From contig CALHST010000005.1 in NCBI GenBank assembly GCA_938038825.1, positions 1 to 15,051 of the forward strand: 15,051 nt of DNA. The letters are read 5' to 3'. This document shows, one piece after another, positions 1 to 6,801 of the stretch (position 1 is its first letter; each line of letters opens with the position of its first letter). The notes under the pieces are model-generated. The model saw only the letters and a list, made by a program, of their open reading frames with translations. It ran no database searches and was not told where the DNA came from. The stretch is from an uncultured Paracoccaceae bacterium. Its GTDB lineage: Bacteria > Pseudomonadota > Alphaproteobacteria > Rhodobacterales > Rhodobacteraceae. A program made the position numbers and the translations under genes.

Positions 1-190
1 CATCTGTTAGGAACTTGGACGCAAGTTCCGGTCGCGCGTTGCTGGACATATCCACGTCAGACACGCGTTCGTTCAGCAAAGAGTTTCGAACACAGCCGCC
101 CACCGCGTAAAGTGCAAAACCGTGTTTCGCATAAACGTCAAAAACAGCTTGGGTGCCGGGCGCAGTTAGCCAGCCTCCTGTAACCTTCAT
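1..190 (-). CDS. cca: CCA tRNA nucleotidyltransferase, N-terminal part (cut by window edge)
   Basis: This is the first 63 codons of a class II CCA-adding / poly(A) polymerase-family nucleotidyltransferase, which would add or repair the 3' CCA end of tRNAs in the cytoplasm. The visible part carries the family's N-terminal signature: a glycine-rich VGGCVRN segment (residues 30-36) followed by SDVDMSS (44-50), whose two aspartates D45 and D47 would bind the catalytic metals, and then the NARPE segment. The rest lies beyond position 1, so integrity cannot be judged. The ATG (188-190) overlaps the stop of the upstream Nudix gene as ATGA. It has no strong Shine-Dalgarno of its own, which suggests translation is coupled to the upstream gene. 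It is the third gene of the hslO-Nudix-cca operon. A plain poly(A) polymerase is the alternative, but alphaproteobacterial members with this start are usually CCA enzymes. Confidence 0.9.
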   Translation of the reverse strand, partial: MKVTGGWLTAPGTQAVFDVYAKHGFALYAVGGCVRNSLLNERVSDVDMSSNARPELASKFLTD

Positions 191-777
191 ACTGTCTGCG
201 TCGCGTCTGCCCATCCGCGCAATATCCGTGCTGTCGCGCCCCAAATGTAATTAGGGCCATAGGGAACAGTGTAGTACGACCGCATCCGTCCCTGCCAGCG
301 TCGAGATTGTACAGAAAAGTTTTTCGGATCAAGCACATGAGACAAGGGGACAGTAAACACTTCGTCCACTTCGCCCGGTTCTGGAGTAACTTGAAAGTCA
401 GCCTCAACCAATGCCACAATTGGTTTCATCGTGAAACTGGTGACCGTTTCATGGCTTGAAAGCTGACCTAAAACACGCACATTTTCCTGAGGCAGACCGA
501 TTTCTTCACGCGCCTCTCGCAAAGCTGTTGCAGTGATATCTGCGTCCGACGGATCCTGTTTTCCGCCGGGAAAGGCAATTTGCCCCGGATGGTGCTTTAG
601 CGCAGAAGATCGCTTTGTAAGGTAGACCGACCATTCATCGTCAATCTTGGTTAAAGCAATCAAAACACCCGCGGGCCGTAATCTTCGGCTCTCAGTCAGC
701 ACAATACCCGCATTTAAGTCGAAGTCAGAAGAGCTGTTCTGCTCTACTTCTAACGCTTTTATGGCGCGTTCAAACAT
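187..777 (-). CDS. CoA pyrophosphatase-type Nudix hydrolase (NudL/YeaB-like)
   Basis: A 196-residue Nudix hydrolase that probably cleaves the pyrophosphate of coenzyme A or its derivatives, yielding phosphopantetheine and 3',5'-ADP. The CoA-subfamily (UPF0035) signature is visible at about residues 53-72, LTKRSSALKHHPGQIAFPGG. It runs into a Nudix box ending REAREEIGL (87-95), whose glutamates would bind Mg2+. The spacing of the first half of the box differs from the canonical G-x5-E-x7 pattern, as in other members of this subfamily. The ATG at 775-777 was chosen because it gives the usual family length and overlaps the hslO stop by 8 bases (770-777). The frame stays open upstream to an ATG at 825, but that would mean a much longer overlap with hslO. 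The stop overlaps the cca start by 4 bases. CoA specificity is inferred from the signature only. Confidence 0.88.
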   Translation of the reverse strand: MFERAIKALEVEQNSSSDFDLNAGIVLTESRRLRPAGVLIALTKIDDEWSVYLTKRSSALKHHPGQIAFPGGKQDPSDADITATALREAREEIGLPQENVRVLGQLSSHETVTSFTMKPIVALVEADFQVTPEPGEVDEVFTVPLSHVLDPKNFSVQSRRWQGRMRSYYTVPYGPNYIWGATARILRGWADATQTV

Positions 778-1756
778 CCGGGTTTTTGTCGTTGTCAAAA
801 CCAAGAGTTGATGCATCCAAATCATAATGCGCGCCGCAGAACTGACAATCCGCTGTTACCCGGCCCTCATCTGTCGTCATTGTTGTGATGTCTTTTGCAG
901 AATAAATCGACAAACTTTGGCGCACGCGCTCTTCAGAACATGTGCAACCGAATTTCACAGGTTGCGCGTCATAGACACGGGGTTGTTCTTCGTGGAAAAG
1001 GCGGACCAACAAGTCATTCGGCGCAACCGATGGTCCGATCAGCTCCATGTCCTCAACTGTATCAAGCAACACGTTGGCCCGCGTCCAGTTTTCGGCCTGT
1101 TCACCCTGAACGATATCTTCGGGTTGCAACACATCACCGCCGCCCTCGCCTTGCGCCACAAAGGGAGACGCTTTTGGCATGTGTTGCAGCATCACGCCAC
1201 CAGCACGCCAGTGTTCTTTTGATCCCGCTTCGGTTGAGCGACCAAAGCTGAGCTCAAAACGGGTGGGCAGTTGTTCAGATTGTGCGAAATAGGCCTCGGC
1301 ACATTTGGCCAACGAACCACCCGCCAATGGGGTAATCCCCTGATACGGGACATTTCCTTCGCCTTGGTCGATCATGACAGCGAAGTATCCTTCGTTCAGC
1401 TGATCAAAAGCCGCAACGTCCGTGACCAAATCTTTGTCAAAACTGGCATAGGCCCGGATTCGCGCGGCTTCGCCTTCGACCTGCGGTCCATAGTAATCCG
1501 TGGCAATCATGCGAACAGCGCCTTTGGATTGGACTTGTAGCGACAACTTCCAACGCAATTTGATAGTTTGACCAATCAAAGCCGTCAGCAATGCCATTTC
1601 CGCAACCAACGCTTCGATGGCGGGCGGATAATCATGTTGCCGCAAGATGCCTTCGAGCACACCATCAAGACGAGCAACTCGACCGCGAATGTCCGCCGCG
1701 TCGAGCTGAAATGGCAGGACTGTATCGTCCCATGCGAGCTTTTGACCAATATTCAT
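770..1756 (-). CDS. hslO: Hsp33 redox-regulated chaperonin
   Basis: A 328-residue Hsp33 chaperone. In the family, the reduced protein holds Zn2+ with four cysteines and is inactive; oxidation forms disulfides, releases the metal and switches on holdase activity against unfolding proteins in the cytoplasm. The zinc/redox switch is intact near the C-terminus: C271-T-C273 (in FGCTCSEERV) and C304-Q-F-C307. The protein is somewhat longer than the E. coli one (292 residues), as is common in alphaproteobacteria; the extra length includes a glycine-rich stretch near residues 200-210. The ATG at 1754-1756 is preceded by an AAGGAAA ribosome site at good distance. It leads the operon hslO-Nudix-cca through overlapping junctions and is divergent from the small Nudix gene at 1838. 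The short gap between them should hold both promoters. Confidence 0.96.
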   Translation of the reverse strand: MNIGQKLAWDDTVLPFQLDAADIRGRVARLDGVLEGILRQHDYPPAIEALVAEMALLTALIGQTIKLRWKLSLQVQSKGAVRMIATDYYGPQVEGEAARIRAYASFDKDLVTDVAAFDQLNEGYFAVMIDQGEGNVPYQGITPLAGGSLAKCAEAYFAQSEQLPTRFELSFGRSTEAGSKEHWRAGGVMLQHMPKASPFVAQGEGGGDVLQPEDIVQGEQAENWTRANVLLDTVEDMELIGPSVAPNDLLVRLFHEEQPRVYDAQPVKFGCTCSEERVRQSLSIYSAKDITTMTTDEGRVTADCQFCGAHYDLDASTLGFDNDKNPDV

Positions 1757-1774
1757 GGGGTTTCCTTACACGCC

Positions 1775-1787
1775 TATGCTTGGCATA
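1775..1787. repeat. Short perfect inverted repeat in the hslO / Nudix divergent gap
   Basis: The two arms TATGC and GCATA are perfectly complementary around a TTG centre, between the divergent starts of hslO (1756) and the small Nudix gene (1838). The site lies 19-31 bases from the hslO start codon. An AT-rich TATATA stretch follows at 1795-1800 and could be part of a promoter for either strand. The symmetry is compatible with a protein-binding site, but 5-bp arms are short enough to arise by chance. No factor can be named. Confidence 0.3.
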
Positions 1788-1837
1788 CCGGCGCTATATA
1801 AAGCCAACGCAACCAAGTTAAACCCCCCAGTCGCATT

Positions 1838-2281
1838 ATGATACCACGTGTCGGAGCCCCCTTAGATCGCAACCAGCGCTATGTTTTGCGTCCCGGTGTC
1901 TATTGCGTGCTGCCCTATCGCAGCCAATTTCTGCTGACCGAAGAGTTTGAAAACGAGCCCGATATACAACTTCCGGGTGGTGGAATCGATTCAGGCGAGT
2001 CCGCTCTGCAAGCGTTACATCGGGAAGTCATGGAAGAAACAGGCTGGACAATTGCCCGCCCCAGAAGACTTGGGGCGTTCCGCCGTTTCACCTTTATGCC
2101 GGAATACGATCTATGGGCAGAGAAGCTTTGTAGTGTCTATGTCGCGCATCCTTGCCGCCAAATACGTGAGCCTTTGGAAACATTTCATCGAACTGTCTGG
2201 GCTTCCGGTGAAGAGGCCTTAGGTATTTTGGGCAATGACGGCGACCGGATGTATCTTGGTCGATATATGGACAGGTACTAA
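1838..2281 (+). CDS. Small Nudix hydrolase (substrate unknown)
   Basis: A 147-residue single-domain Nudix hydrolase. The Nudix box is a textbook match: G48-x5-E54-x7-R62-E63-V64-x-E66-E67-x-G69-W70, so the metal-binding glutamates are all present. The sequence before it (QLPGGGIDSGES) is typical of small ADP-sugar or nucleotide-hydrolysing Nudix proteins, but nothing seen here fixes the substrate. The ATG at 1838 has only a weak ribosome site upstream. It is a plausible start because the following residues form the usual short lead into the first beta strand. The gene is divergent from hslO and convergent with the regulator-phosphatase gene; their stop codons interlock at 2278-2281. It is not closely similar to the CoA-type Nudix protein at 187-777: it lacks the UPF0035 signature and is about 50 residues shorter, so a recent duplication is unlikely. 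Confidence 0.88.
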   Translation: MIPRVGAPLDRNQRYVLRPGVYCVLPYRSQFLLTEEFENEPDIQLPGGGIDSGESALQALHREVMEETGWTIARPRRLGAFRRFTFMPEYDLWAEKLCSVYVAHPCRQIREPLETFHRTVWASGEEALGILGNDGDRMYLGRYMDRY

Positions 2282-3573
2282 CCCGAATAGTCGAGCAAGA
2301 CAGATGACACATCGTCTTGCATCGCCAATCCATCTGCGAAATCCGTGAGCTTCCACAAAAACGCTTCGAAAAAAGTTGCGCCTGTCAGATCCCCGAGATC
2401 CGAAGCGATTTCTTCCAATCCGTCTTCACCCAACATTTCGCCTTTGCGATTCGTACATTCAGTGATCCCGTCAGAGTGCAAAAGCAAGCGATCCCCTGGC
2501 TCTAACTGAACTTCAAACTCTGAAAATTCGGCCCCGTCAAACAATCCGACTGGAAATCCCCCAGGTGAGTTTTGGGTGATCTCGCCCGTTGCACGATGAA
2601 CAAGAGGATGTGGATGTCCGGCCTGCCCCAAACGGACACGACCTGTTTTCAATTCCAGATCGCCAAGCAGCATTGTGAAGTAATGTTCAGTGTCCATTTC
2701 TTCCAATACGAGCGTATTGAGTTTGTCTATCGCGGCTCTGGGTGCCACGGGTTCGTAATTGCCGTCATCTTTTCGGCGTAGTGCAACATTCATATCCGGG
2801 GCAACCGGCGACAGGAACCCTGCCAAGCGCGCCGTCATCAAAGCAGCGCTGATCCCATGGCCAGAAACATCAATCGCATACATTCCCAAATGGTCTGGAC
2901 CTGCCGGATAGAACCCCACTAAATCACCGCCAACGTACCCACACGACCTTAAAAGCAGCGAAACCTTACAGGTTTCAAAGTCCCGATGGCGTTGGGGAAG
3001 CAAGGATTGCTGCAGTTTGCGCGCTTCTCGCAGATCGTTGTCTAATGCATCGTTTAGACGTTCAACTTCACGCAGAGCATCGCCAATAGCGCGGTTCTGG
3101 TCCGTCAGACGGGTCTGCATGTCCAAAATACGTTCACCAGCGCGGATTCTGGCACGCAGTTCGTGCGCGTCCACTGGTTTTGTCAAAAAATCATCAGCGC
3201 CTGCCTCTAACCCGACGGCGATTTCGGCCTTATCACTTTTGGAAGTAAGCAGGATGAAATATGTGTAGTCTGTATTGGAAATTTTCCGCAATTCGCGGCA
3301 AAATGCGACGCCGTCCATCCCCGGCATCATCCAGTCGCTTAGAATGATTTCTGGCATCGATTCTTGACACAGCTGTAACGCATCTTCACCCGATGCAGCC
3401 TCACGCACATCGTAACCCCAGCGTTTCAACGAAGACGTCAAAATCTTACGCTGAAGTTTGCTGTCGTCAACGACCAGCATTCGACGAGACGTTGCCGTTT
3501 CAGTCTGATTGCTCGATTCGACTTTGTTCAGTGTTGCCTGCATTTGGATGCCACTCTTGTTCAGGGACGTCAT
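2278..3573 (-). CDS. Response regulator fused to PP2C/SpoIIE-family Ser/Thr phosphatase
   Basis: A 431-residue two-domain signalling protein. The N-terminal receiver domain (about residues 31-145) has the acidic pair D36-D37, phosphoacceptor D80 in LSDWMMPGMDG, T110 and K132. A likely coiled-coil linker (about 145-190) leads to a PPM/SpoIIE phosphatase domain. Its metal-site motifs are GGD (D217), DVSGHG (D235), HSDG (D368) and DDVS (D420/D421). Known proteins of this RsbU/RssB-like design dephosphorylate a phospho-serine anti-sigma antagonist when their receiver is phosphorylated; that target is inferred here. The start is uncertain: GTG at 3603, ATG at 3573 and ATG at 3543 are all in frame, and none has a good ribosome site. 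I chose 3573 because a -10-like TAAAAT lies just before the GTG. The stop interlocks with the convergent Nudix gene. The divergent neighbour encodes an HPt protein, a plausible phosphodonor. Confidence 0.87.
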   Translation of the reverse strand: MTSLNKSGIQMQATLNKVESSNQTETATSRRMLVVDDSKLQRKILTSSLKRWGYDVREAASGEDALQLCQESMPEIILSDWMMPGMDGVAFCRELRKISNTDYTYFILLTSKSDKAEIAVGLEAGADDFLTKPVDAHELRARIRAGERILDMQTRLTDQNRAIGDALREVERLNDALDNDLREARKLQQSLLPQRHRDFETCKVSLLLRSCGYVGGDLVGFYPAGPDHLGMYAIDVSGHGISAALMTARLAGFLSPVAPDMNVALRRKDDGNYEPVAPRAAIDKLNTLVLEEMDTEHYFTMLLGDLELKTGRVRLGQAGHPHPLVHRATGEITQNSPGGFPVGLFDGAEFSEFEVQLEPGDRLLLHSDGITECTNRKGEMLGEDGLEEIASDLGDLTGATFFEAFLWKLTDFADGLAMQDDVSSVLLDYSG

Positions 3574-3695
3574 GGGCAATTTCTGTGAACAATTGGTCAA
3601 CACGCAAATTTTAGTAACTCAGCTTTTTCAATTCATGCGTTTTTAACGCTCGTACGCGTGTTGTAGACCAAACGGAGAACGGACGGGATGCGCAT

Positions 3696-4034
3696 ATGTC
3701 GGTGTTGGTAAATTGGGAAAAGGTAAACGAACTTTGCAATGAAGTTGGTCAAGAAGACTTCGACGAAGTTGTAGAGTTGTTTTTAGAAGAGGTCGAAGAA
3801 ACGTTGGGCCACGTTGGCCAAGAGGGGCGTTGCCTGGAACACGACTTACACTTCTTGAAGGGGTCTGCCTTGAACCTTGGTTTTGTGCAGTTTTCGGATC
3901 TATGCAAAGTCGGTGAAGCTGCCGCCGCCAATGGGGATGGGGCCCAAGTTGATGTCGCTAAAATTCAACTCAGTTATCAAGAGTCACGCACGCTTTTCTT
4001 GGGGGAAAGAGCAACTCAACTTCAAGCCAGTTAG
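3696..4034 (+). CDS. Histidine phosphotransfer (HPt) domain protein
   Basis: A 112-residue stand-alone HPt domain, which passes phosphate between a hybrid histidine kinase and a response regulator through a surface histidine. The core motif is clear: H52-F-L-K-G-S-A (in DLHFLKGSALNLGF), the usual H-x-L-K-G-x-A-x-x-x-G pattern. It is flanked by acidic, helix-forming sequence (DEVVELFLEEVEE, residues 23-35) and a second predicted helix. There is no membrane segment and no kinase domain. The ATG at 3696 follows a GGACGGGA stretch that can serve as ribosome site. It is divergent from the receiver-phosphatase gene, 122 bases away from the chosen start of that gene. The arrangement suggests the HPt relays phosphate to that receiver; this is an inference from position. 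The cognate kinase is not in the window. Confidence 0.88.
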   Translation: MSVLVNWEKVNELCNEVGQEDFDEVVELFLEEVEETLGHVGQEGRCLEHDLHFLKGSALNLGFVQFSDLCKVGEAAAANGDGAQVDVAKIQLSYQESRTLFLGERATQLQAS

Positions 4035-4164
4035 ACACTGAAAAAGTAAACGACAAGCAGACCCAAACATGGTCGCTTTACCGTGCGTTGATTGTGCGCC
4101 GCTCTATCTAAGTCACGGGCTTCGCCAAGAAGTAATCCCTAACCTATGACTTATGAAGACACTA

Positions 4165-5388
4165 TTAGATGACGAATTGAGCCAAAGTTTCGTCATTTGT
4201 TATGTCGGTGTAGGTAAAGCCCGCGTCATCAATCCGCCGGAAAAGATCCAAGAAATTTTCTGGTCGATCCGTTTCGATCCCGATCAAAACCGAACCAAAG
4301 TTTCGAGCCGATTTCTTAAGGTATTCAAAACGGGTGATGTTGTCCGAAGCTCCAAGGTTATCCAAGAAATCCTTCAAAGCTCCGGGTCTTTGTGGAAGTC
4401 TTAGAATGAAGTACTTTTTCAACCCTTCATAGCGCTGAGCGCGTTCTTTCACCTCGGGCAACCGTTCGAAATCAAAGTTTCCACCCGAAGCGACGACGAC
4501 AACACGTTTGCCGCGAATTTGATCTGTGACCTTCTCCAAAGCTTTGATCGCTATGGCACCCGCAGGTTCTAATACGATGCCCTCAACATTCAGCATTTCC
4601 ATGATCGTGGCGCAGATACTGTCTTCTGGCACGTCGATCACTGCGGCCGGCGGCATATGGCGCAGCGCCTGAAAATTCAACGCGCCAATCTTGGCCACAG
4701 CGGCTCCATCAACGAAACTGTCAATTGGTGACACATCAATAGGCTCGCCTGCTTGCAAGGCACTCGCCAATGATTTTGCCCCCGATGGTTCCACTAAAGT
4801 GTATCCACACAAACCGCCAAAATAACTACTGACGCCAGCCGACAAGCCGCCTCCACCAACGGGTAGCAGAATGTGATCTGGCGCATCGCCCAGCTGTTCT
4901 TCAATTTCAACAGCGACCGAAGCCTGGCCTTCGATGACATCGGCATCGTCAAACGGTGACAAAAAATGCGCATCATTTTCGGCGCAAAACGTTTTGGCAG
5001 AAGCAAGCGTGTCGTCGAAATAGTCTCCTACCAGCCGTACATCCACATGCTCGCCACCAAACATGCGCGTTTTCATGATCTTCTGATCCGGGGTCGTAAC
5101 TGGCATGAAAATCACGCCTTTGACCCCAAAATGTTTGCACATAAAGGCGACGCCTTGGGCATGATTGCCCGCGCTTGCACATACAAACACCCTCTGATCC
5201 GGCACTTTCCGCATAGCATTGAAAGCGCCCCGCAACTTGTAGGATCGCACGGGGCTTAAATCTTCGCGTTTAAGATAGACGTCCGCATTAAACCGGTCAG
5301 ACAACATCACGTTGCGCAACAATGGCGTCGGCGGAAACACGTCTCGCATCGCGCTTGTGGCATCTTGGGCTGACGAAATGAATGACAT
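4165..5388 (-). CDS. ilvA: Threonine dehydratase (biosynthetic, single ACT-like domain)
   Basis: A 407-residue PLP enzyme that deaminates L-threonine to 2-oxobutanoate, the first committed step of isoleucine synthesis. The PLP lysine is K51 in RSYKLRGAF, followed by ASAGNHAQG (71-79), the phosphate-binding loop GGGG (178-181) and SGGN (301-304). The C-terminal part (about 324-407, from KKYFILRLPQRPGALKDF) is one ACT-like regulatory domain. The length matches the short biosynthetic class rather than the approximately 514-residue two-domain E. coli IlvA; feedback inhibition by isoleucine is therefore likely but not shown. The ATG at 5386-5388 was chosen because TAGGAG lies 7-8 bases upstream; an in-frame start at 5421 lacks this and would add an unconserved-looking lead. 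It is divergent from argG and convergent with the HPt gene across about 130 bases. Confidence 0.95.
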   Translation of the reverse strand: MSFISSAQDATSAMRDVFPPTPLLRNVMLSDRFNADVYLKREDLSPVRSYKLRGAFNAMRKVPDQRVFVCASAGNHAQGVAFMCKHFGVKGVIFMPVTTPDQKIMKTRMFGGEHVDVRLVGDYFDDTLASAKTFCAENDAHFLSPFDDADVIEGQASVAVEIEEQLGDAPDHILLPVGGGGLSAGVSSYFGGLCGYTLVEPSGAKSLASALQAGEPIDVSPIDSFVDGAAVAKIGALNFQALRHMPPAAVIDVPEDSICATIMEMLNVEGIVLEPAGAIAIKALEKVTDQIRGKRVVVVASGGNFDFERLPEVKERAQRYEGLKKYFILRLPQRPGALKDFLDNLGASDNITRFEYLKKSARNFGSVLIGIETDRPENFLDLFRRIDDAGFTYTDITNDETLAQFVI

Positions 5389-5410
5389 AGACGCTCCTAT
5401 CCAATTCAAA

Positions 5411-5518
5411 CTATGTGGCACGGGGTGGATTTTGGTGCAATTGCCCCCAAGTCACATCCCTTTCTAGCAGGTAATCTTGCGGGTCGGGTTCAAACCCGGT
5501 ATCGGCCCAGTGATTAAT
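5411..5518 (-). pseudogene. Possible gene remnant: coding-like frame without a start codon
   Basis: In the gap between ilvA and argG the minus strand carries about 35 sense codons ending in TAG (5411-5413). They read INHWADTGFEPDPQDY followed by LLERDVTWGQLHQNPPRAT. The mix of W, D, E, P and Y looks like real protein rather than random translation. The frame stays open back to a stop at 5585-5587, but no ATG or GTG starts it; the only non-internal candidate is ATT at 5516-5518, with no ribosome site. It could be the decayed 3' end of a former gene, a leader peptide using a rare start, or chance. The family is not recognised. Confidence 0.25.
5485..5498 (+). repeat. Perfect inverted repeat in the argG leader
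   Basis: The sequence CGGGTTCAAACCCG is a perfect palindrome-like repeat (6-base arms around CA). In RNA it would make a 5-bp stem with a TCAA tetraloop, extendable by wobble pairs. It ends 34 bases before the argG ATG and upstream of its AAGGA ribosome site. It resembles a tRNA T-arm (GGTTCAAACC), but no other tRNA arms surround it. It could be an operator or a leader hairpin. It also lies within the start-less coding-like frame on the minus strand, which may be the real reason it exists. Confidence 0.35.
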
Positions 5519-5532
5519 GAAGGAATCCGAAG

Positions 5533-6750
5533 ATGAGCGCGCCCAAGAAAGTTGTTCTCGCCTATTCCGGCGGTCTCGACACGTCTATCATTCTTAAGTG
5601 GTTGCAGACCGAATACGGCTGCGAAGTGGTGACATTCACCGCTGACCTTGGTCAGGGGGAAGAACTAGAACCTGCCCGTGCCAAAGCAGAACTGATGGGC
5701 GCGTCTTCGATTTACATTGAAGACGTCCGAGAAGAGTTTGTACGCGACTTTGTCTTTCCGATGTTCCGGGCAAATGCGGTCTATGAAGGGCTTTACTTGC
5801 TGGGCACATCAATCGCGCGCCCATTGATTTCCAAGAGATTGGTTGAAATCGCCGAGGCCGAAGGCGCCGACGCCGTAGCGCATGGCGCAACCGGCAAGGG
5901 CAATGATCAGGTTCGGTTTGAGCTAAGCGCTTATGCTTTGAACCCCGATATCAAAGTGATCGCACCGTGGCGTGAATGGGATTTGTCGTCGCGCACAAAA
6001 CTGATCGACTTTGCGGAAAAGAACCAAATCCCGATTGCAAAGGACAAACGCGGCGAGGCGCCATTCAGTGTGGATGCGAACCTGTTGCACACCTCGTCCG
6101 AAGGCAAAGTGCTGGAAGACCCGGCGGTCGAAGCACCGGGATATGTGTACCAGCGGACCGTTAATCCGGAAGATGCGCCTGACACCCCGGAATACATCGA
6201 AATTGGGTTCGAAAAAGGTGATGCTGTTTCCATCAATGGCAATGCTATGTCCCCGGCCGAGATTTTGACCAAATTAAACGAGCTCGGCGGTAATCATGGT
6301 TGTGGTCGTTTGGATCTAGTTGAAGGCCGGTTCGTAGGCATGAAGTCCCGTGGTATCTATGAAACCCCTGGCGGAACCCTCTTGTTAGAAGCTCATCGGG
6401 GTATTGAATCAATCACATTGGATCGCGGAGCTGCGCACCTAAAGGATGAGCTGATGCCCCGTTACGCAGAGCTCATTTACAATGGCTTCTGGTTCTCACC
6501 AGAGCGGGAAATGCTGCAAGCGGCCATCGACAAAAGCCAAGAACATGTCACAGGAACTGTGCGTCTAAAGTTGTACAAAGGTTCCGCGCAATGTGTCGGG
6601 CGCTGGTCAGAACATAGTCTCTATTCAGAGGCACACGTCACGTTCGAAGACGATGCGGGCGCCTATGACCAACAAGATGCGGCAGGGTTCATTCAACTGA
6701 ATGCCTTGCGTCTTAAACTTTTGGCAGCACGTAACAAACGAGTCGGTTGA
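5533..6750 (+). CDS. argG: Argininosuccinate synthase
   Basis: A 405-residue argininosuccinate synthetase. It condenses citrulline and aspartate using ATP, giving argininosuccinate, AMP and PPi in the arginine pathway in the cytoplasm. The N-terminal ATP-binding P-loop is clear: AYSGGLDTS (residues 10-18), and the family segment HGATGKGNDQVRFE follows near residue 120, with the DANLLHTSSEG segment near 183. The length is exactly what is usual for the family, and nothing is missing. The ATG at 5533 is preceded by AAGGA about 9 bases upstream. The gene is divergent from ilvA and followed by a strong RNA hairpin at 6761-6790. It appears to be transcribed alone, because the next gene is on the other strand and no other arg gene is present. 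Confidence 0.98.
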   Translation: MSAPKKVVLAYSGGLDTSIILKWLQTEYGCEVVTFTADLGQGEELEPARAKAELMGASSIYIEDVREEFVRDFVFPMFRANAVYEGLYLLGTSIARPLISKRLVEIAEAEGADAVAHGATGKGNDQVRFELSAYALNPDIKVIAPWREWDLSSRTKLIDFAEKNQIPIAKDKRGEAPFSVDANLLHTSSEGKVLEDPAVEAPGYVYQRTVNPEDAPDTPEYIEIGFEKGDAVSINGNAMSPAEILTKLNELGGNHGCGRLDLVEGRFVGMKSRGIYETPGGTLLLEAHRGIESITLDRGAAHLKDELMPRYAELIYNGFWFSPEREMLQAAIDKSQEHVTGTVRLKLYKGSAQCVGRWSEHSLYSEAHVTFEDDAGAYDQQDAAGFIQLNALRLKLLAARNKRVG

Positions 6751-6760
6751 TCTGATTTTC

Positions 6761-6790
6761 GGCATGTCTGGGAACAACCTCGGGCATGCC
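6761..6790 (+). terminator. Hairpin after argG, candidate terminator
   Basis: Eleven bases after the argG stop, GGCATG pairs perfectly with CATGCC. The interior bases TCTGGG and CTCGGG extend the stem to about 12 bp in RNA if G-U pairs are allowed, closing on a loop of about 6 bases (AACAAC). The wobble pairs are favourable only in the plus-strand transcript, which points to argG as the gene served. No run of T follows, so it is not a classical intrinsic terminator; it may act as an mRNA 3' end stabiliser or need a factor. Confidence 0.5.
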
Positions 6791-6801
6791 AATGTATCCG
6801 A

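Noticed and set aside
827..1222. Long plus-strand ORFs across hslO
   Set aside because: They are antisense shadows of hslO, whose zinc motif and ribosome site are clear.
187..2281. Tandem duplication of Nudix genes on both sides of hslO
   Set aside because: The two proteins share only the general Nudix box; subfamily signature, length and strand differ.
3637..3649. GCGTT-TTT-AACGC inverted repeat between the HPt and regulator genes as an operator
   Set aside because: The arms are only 5 bp in an AT-rich promoter-like gap; there is no second copy or other support.
4069..4149. 26-codon plus-strand ORF in the gap between the HPt gene and ilvA
   Set aside because: It has an ATG and stop but no ribosome site, no recognisable motif and a length expected by chance. 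The gap (4035-4164) otherwise shows no clear terminator.
4153..4404. 83-codon plus-strand ORF over the 3' end of ilvA
   Set aside because: It lies antisense within a well-supported ilvA ACT-like domain and has no family features.
5481..5510. tRNA gene suggested by a GGTTCAAACC T-arm-like sequence
   Set aside because: No acceptor, D-arm or anticodon arm can be found around it, and the T-stem pairing fails in the standard tRNA register.
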